Positions 6,531 to 8,965 of a stretch of 8,965 nucleotides of DNA are shown piece after piece. The stretch is from Syntrophaceae bacterium UBA6255 (GTDB lineage Bacteria; Desulfobacterota; Syntrophia; Syntrophales; Smithellaceae), in contig DJVN01000204.1 in the NCBI GenBank assembly GCA_002441205.1, forward strand, positions 16,858 through 25,822, in the 5' to 3' direction. Below the pieces are notes generated by a model that searched no databases, was not told where the DNA came from, and saw only the letters and a list, made by a program, of their open reading frames with translations. The number at the start of each line of letters is the position of its first letter. Within the stretch, counting starts at the first letter, position 1. A program made the translations under genes and the position numbers.

Positions 6531-7229
6531 TTATACGGCTTTAATATCGAGAGGATCTATTCTCACTCCCACGCCCATCGTGCTGGAAATGGAAATACTT
6601 TTAATGTAAGTGCCTTTGCTAGATGCCGGTTTTAATTTAATAATGGTCTCCAGCAAAGCGCTGACATTTTCTCTTAACTTTTCCGCACCGAAAGATACCT
6701 TACCCACGGGTGAATGAACAATACCCGCTTTCTCCACGCGAAATTCGACTTTACCCGCTTTCAGTTCTTTAACCGCATTGGCTATTTCAAAAGTTACCGT
6801 TCCTACTTTGGGATTGGGCATTAACCCGCGTGGACCCAAAATTTTACCGATTTTTCCAACGGATCCCATCATGTCCGGCGTGGCGATAACACGATCAAAC
6901 TCCATCCAACCACCCTTGATTTTTTCAATAACGTCATCATTTCCTACCAAATCAGCACCGGCTTCCAGAGCTTCTTTTTCCTTTTCACCCTTGGCAAATA
7001 CCAAAACTCTTACCGTTTTTCCTAATCCATGCGGCAGGACAACGCTTCCTCGTACCATCTGGTCCGCATGAGCAGGATTAACGCCTAAACGGATTGCCGC
7101 ATCAACGGTTTCGTCAAATTTTGTTGCGGCTGTTGTTGCAACAATTTCGGTAGCCTCTTTTAGCGAATATCGTTTACCCGGTTCAACTTTGGCTTTTGCC
7201 GCCAAGATACGCTTGCCTCTTTTTAACAT
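6531..7229 (-). CDS. rplA: 50S ribosomal protein L1
   Basis: A 232-aa protein of the mobile L1 stalk, which binds 23S rRNA and helps move deacylated tRNA out of the E site. The family signature is present at about 125-143 (GKIGKILGPRGLMPNPKVG). Domain I is formed by the two ends of the chain (about 1-67 and 160-232) and domain II by the middle (about 68-159). Length is normal for bacteria. The ATG at 7227-7229 follows AAGAGG with a 7-nt spacer and lies 20 bp after rplK, so the two are surely co-transcribed and probably co-regulated. In E. coli L1 represses the rplKA mRNA; I could not identify an L1 target site ahead of rplK here. The TAA stop overlaps a TATAAT sequence. Confidence 0.98.
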   Translation of the reverse strand: MLKRGKRILAAKAKVEPGKRYSLKEATEIVATTAATKFDETVDAAIRLGVNPAHADQMVRGSVVLPHGLGKTVRVLVFAKGEKEKEALEAGADLVGNDDVIEKIKGGWMEFDRVIATPDMMGSVGKIGKILGPRGLMPNPKVGTVTFEIANAVKELKAGKVEFRVEKAGIVHSPVGKVSFGAEKLRENVSALLETIIKLKPASSKGTYIKSISISSTMGVGVRIDPLDIKAV

Positions 7230-7249
7230 GATAAAACCTCTTAAATTTA

Positions 7250-7675
7250 TTAACCTGAAATTTCAATTCCCATTGATCTTGCCGTACCGGCAATGATATT
7301 TATCGCGCCCTCAATATTTACGGCGTTTAAATCCTTGAATTTTAATTCGGCGATTTCCTTTACCTGCGCTGCCGTGACCGCCCCAACCTTGTCCCTCTTG
7401 GGATCACTGGACCCCTTGGCAATTTTAGCCGCTTGCTTGAGCAAAACGGAAACAGGGGGTGTTTTTGTGATAAAAGTAAAGGATCTGTCGGCATAAACGG
7501 TAATCACAACGGGAATAATCATGCCTTCCTGGTTCTGCGTCATGGCGTTATAAGCCTTGCAGAATTCCATAATATTGACGCCATGCTGACCCAGTGCCGG
7601 ACCGATAGGAGGTGATGGAGTCGCTTTCCCCGCCTTGATTTGTAATTTAATGTTCGCGATAATCTTTTTTGCCAT
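7250..7675 (-). CDS. rplK: 50S ribosomal protein L11
   Basis: A 141-aa protein of the GTPase-associated centre at the stalk base. It binds the 1070 region of 23S rRNA and takes part in factor-dependent GTP hydrolysis and the stringent response. The N-terminal domain (about 1-70) has the proline-rich segment PSPPIGPALGQHGVNIMEFC (20-39), the site contacted by thiostrepton-type antibiotics. The C-terminal rRNA-binding domain (about 73-141) starts with KTPPVSVLLKQAA and ends with the family signature TARSMGIEISG. Length is normal. The ATG at 7673-7675 follows AGGGTG. It is 55 bp downstream of nusG and 20 bp ahead of rplA. Confidence 0.98.
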   Translation of the reverse strand: MAKKIIANIKLQIKAGKATPSPPIGPALGQHGVNIMEFCKAYNAMTQNQEGMIIPVVITVYADRSFTFITKTPPVSVLLKQAAKIAKGSSDPKRDKVGAVTAAQVKEIAELKFKDLNAVNIEGAINIIAGTARSMGIEISG

Positions 7676-7730
7676 GTTGAATCACCCTGATCTATATTTT
7701 TTAAATATTTTTATTCCGCCAGTTTTTAAA

Positions 7731-8261
7731 TTACCCCTGTGTCACCTGAATGAAGTCCAATTCCACAGGAGTCGGCCGGCCAAAAATACTTACAATAACC
7801 CTGAGCTTGCTTTTTTCCGGTTTTAACTCATCAATAATCCCGTCAAAGTTGGTGAAAGGCCCGTCAATAATTTTCACATGATCGCCGACATCGAATTTAA
7901 ATTTCGGTTTTGGTTTTAACGTTCCTTCATCAATTCTGATTTTTAAATGCTCAACGTCCTTATCGGGTATTGGCGAAGGTTTATCTTTGCTACCGATGAA
8001 ACCGGTCACTTTCGGAGTATCTTTGACCACGTGCCAAGCCTCGTCATTCATTTCCATCCGGACAAGAATATAGCCGGGGAAAAATTTACGTTTGGAACTT
8101 TTCTTTTCTCCCGAAATCAATTCCACAACATCTTCTTCCGGAATAAGAATATCAGAAAAATAAGCCTGTGTGCCGGTGATTTTAATTCTTTCCTCGAGAC
8201 TTATTTTTACCTTGCTCTCATATCCGGAATAAGTATGAACAACGTACCATTTAAAAGCCAT
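7731..8261 (-). CDS. nusG: Transcription termination/antitermination factor NusG
   Basis: A 176-aa general transcription factor that binds the RNA polymerase clamp, modulates pausing and Rho-dependent termination, and can link RNA polymerase to the ribosome through S10. The N-terminal NGN domain (about 3-112) begins WYVVHTYSGYE and contains the conserved FPGYILVRM (61-69) and VTGFIG (85-90). The C-terminal KOW domain covers about 123-176, with FDVGDHVKIIDGPF and the FGRPTPVELDF end. Length is typical, with no inserted domain. The gene starts 4 bp after secE, and its ribosome-binding site is weak and overlaps the secE end, which suggests translational coupling to secE. Confidence 0.98.
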   Translation of the reverse strand: MAFKWYVVHTYSGYESKVKISLEERIKITGTQAYFSDILIPEEDVVELISGEKKSSKRKFFPGYILVRMEMNDEAWHVVKDTPKVTGFIGSKDKPSPIPDKDVEHLKIRIDEGTLKPKPKFKFDVGDHVKIIDGPFTNFDGIIDELKPEKSKLRVIVSIFGRPTPVELDFIQVTQG

Positions 8262-8265
8262 TTTT

Positions 8266-8481
8266 CTAACCCAATATTAATTTAACTGCTTTAGCGAGTA
8301 AAAAATCAATGATGCCCAGAATAAAAGAAACAATAAAAACCAAAATGATCACAACCGCCGTTGAGGCCAATGTCTGTTTTGGCGTCGGCCATGTTACCTT
8401 CTTCAGTTCCATTTTTGCATCTTTAAGAAACTGAGTTATGTTTTGAATCGTTACTTTAATTTTCTCTTTAATGTCTTCCAT
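8266..8481 (-). CDS. secE: Preprotein translocase subunit SecE
   Basis: A 71-aa inner-membrane protein, the small essential clamp subunit of the SecYEG channel. It is the short one-span form common outside the gamma-proteobacteria. An amphipathic cytoplasmic helix leads to the conserved motif ELKKVTWPTPKQT (25-37), followed by one hydrophobic span of about residues 40-62. The E. coli-type two extra N-terminal spans are absent. The ATG at 8479-8481 follows AAGGG by about 7 nt. It lies 28 bp after the CCA end of tRNA-Trp and 4 bp before nusG, the usual secE-nusG pairing. Confidence 0.97.
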   Translation of the reverse strand: MEDIKEKIKVTIQNITQFLKDAKMELKKVTWPTPKQTLASTAVVIILVFIVSFILGIIDFLLAKAVKLILG

Positions 8482-8509
8482 TCAAAAACCCTTAAATAAA
8501 CGGGAAAAC

Positions 8510-8586
8510 TGGCAGGCCAGGAGGGACTTGAACCCCCAGCATCCGGATTTGGAGTCCGGCGCTCTATCCATTAGAGCTACTGGCCT
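8510..8586 (-). tRNA. tRNA-Trp (anticodon CCA)
   Basis: A complete cloverleaf is readable on the minus strand: acceptor AGGCCAG/CTGGCCT (7 Watson-Crick pairs), D stem GCTC/GAGC, anticodon stem CCGGA/TCCGG around the loop CTCCAAA (anticodon CCA), and T loop TTCAAGT. Position 73 is G, the expected identity base for tRNA-Trp, and the 3' CCA is encoded (8510-8512). Its place just upstream of secE is widely conserved. Confidence 0.97.
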
Positions 8587-8600
8587 ATACCAAATCTAAA

Positions 8601-8750
8601 CTATTTTGTTTCCCTGTGCAGTTTATGTCCCCGGCAAAACTTGCAGTACTTCTTCATTTCCAGACGGTTTTGCATGGTCCGTTTATTTTTTGTTGTCGTA
8701 TAGTTTCTCTGCTTGCATTCCGTACAAGCCAAAATAATATTATTCCGCAT
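8601..8750 (-). CDS. rpmG: 50S ribosomal protein L33, zinc-ribbon (C+) form
   Basis: A 49-codon gene, short enough to be missed by length cut-offs. The protein starts MRNNIILACTECKQRNYTT and ends KLHRETK, the normal L33 length and pattern. It is a small protein of the large subunit near the E site. Two CXXC pairs (Cys9/Cys12 and Cys36/Cys39) make the zinc-binding form, as opposed to the cysteine-free paralogue that some bacteria use under zinc limitation. ATG at 8748-8750 follows AAGGAG by 4 nt. The gene is wedged between two tRNA genes: 13 bp after the CCA end of tRNA-Thr and 14 bp before tRNA-Trp. Removal of the tRNAs should therefore leave a separate short mRNA. Confidence 0.96.
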   Translation of the reverse strand: MRNNIILACTECKQRNYTTTKNKRTMQNRLEMKKYCKFCRGHKLHRETK

Positions 8751-8763
8751 AATTCTCCTTCAC

Positions 8764-8839
8764 TGGAGCCCACGACCAGGATTGAACTGGTGACCTCATC
8801 CTTACCAAGGATGTGCTCTACCGACTGAGCTACGTGGGC
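8764..8839 (-). tRNA. tRNA-Thr (anticodon GGT)
   Basis: Minus-strand cloverleaf: acceptor GCCCACG/CGTGGGC, D arm with GCTC/GAGC, anticodon stem CATCC/GGATG around TTGGTAA (anticodon GGT, reading ACC/ACU), T stem ACCAG/CTGGT, discriminator T (U in the RNA) and encoded CCA (8764-8766). It stands 13 bp upstream of rpmG and 41 bp after tRNA-Gly. Confidence 0.97.
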
Positions 8840-8880
8840 ACAATCTTTAAAGACCTCAGCCCGTCTTCTTCTGAAATATA

Positions 8881-8957
8881 TGGAGCGGGAAACGGGATTC
8901 GAACCCGCGACCCTCAGCTTGGAAGGCTGACGATCTAGCCAACTGAGCTACTCCCGC
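8881..8957 (-). tRNA. tRNA-Gly (anticodon TCC)
   Basis: Minus-strand cloverleaf: acceptor GCGGGAG/TTCCCGC (last pair G-U), anticodon stem TCAGC/GCTGA around CTTCCAA (anticodon TCC, reading GGA/GGG), T loop TTCGAAT, discriminator T and encoded CCA (8881-8883). Only 8 bp of upstream sequence remain in the window, so its promoter, and any tRNA-Tyr gene often found ahead of it, cannot be seen. Confidence 0.97.
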
Positions 8958-8965
8958 GTCTAATT

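Noticed and set aside
7676..7730. Possible L1 target site or promoter ahead of rplK
   Set aside because: The 55-bp gap is very AT-rich, but I could not see a 23S-like L1-binding stem or a -35/-10 pair with acceptable spacing.
8840..8880. Terminator between tRNA-Gly and tRNA-Thr, suggested by the palindrome TCTTTAAAGA
   Set aside because: The palindrome is short and AT-rich with no T run; the 41-bp gap is best read as a spacer in a shared tRNA transcript.

Overview
This is a housekeeping region of a bacterial chromosome. All recognisable genes lie on the minus strand, so the unit reads from right (8965) to left (1). It is the classic beta/secE-nusG/ribosomal-protein cluster in this order: tRNA-Gly(TCC), tRNA-Thr(GGT), rpmG (L33), tRNA-Trp(CCA), secE, nusG, rplK (L11), rplA (L1), L10 leader, rplJ (L10), rplL (L7/L12), rpoB and the first 339 codons of rpoC. 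No mobile element, CRISPR array, phage gene or unknown cassette was seen.

Organism: the gene order, the proteobacterial-type beta subunit (1376 aa, with an expanded coiled-coil-rich insert before the MAGRHGNKG motif), the rifampicin-pocket sequence with Q-T-N where E. coli has Q-N-N, and a single-membrane-span SecE best fit a deltaproteobacterial lineage (Desulfobacterota in the broad sense). The DNA is moderately AT-rich. This placement is inferred from remembered family sequences, not from a search, and I would not name a genus.

Layout: 8510-8957 holds three tRNA genes with encoded CCA ends; a 49-codon rpmG sits between tRNA-Thr and tRNA-Trp where many relatives have tuf, or tuf plus rpmG. 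7731-8481 holds secE and nusG, 4 bp apart. 6531-7675 holds rplK and rplA, 20 bp apart. 6207-6530 is a 324-bp non-coding leader with a recognisable L10-binding element and several further inverted repeats. 5275-6206 holds rplJ and rplL. 1-5236 holds rpoB and the 5' part of rpoC.

Functionally the genes supply the protein-synthesis and transcription machinery: stalk proteins L10 and L7/L12 with the neighbouring L11 and L1, the RNA polymerase beta and beta-prime subunits, the elongation factor NusG, and the translocon subunit SecE. The only part that looks more than routine is the rplA-rplJ leader. There an L10-type autoregulatory RNA is followed by alternative hairpins, and the rplJ ribosome-binding site, which serves a TTG start, can be folded into a stem.
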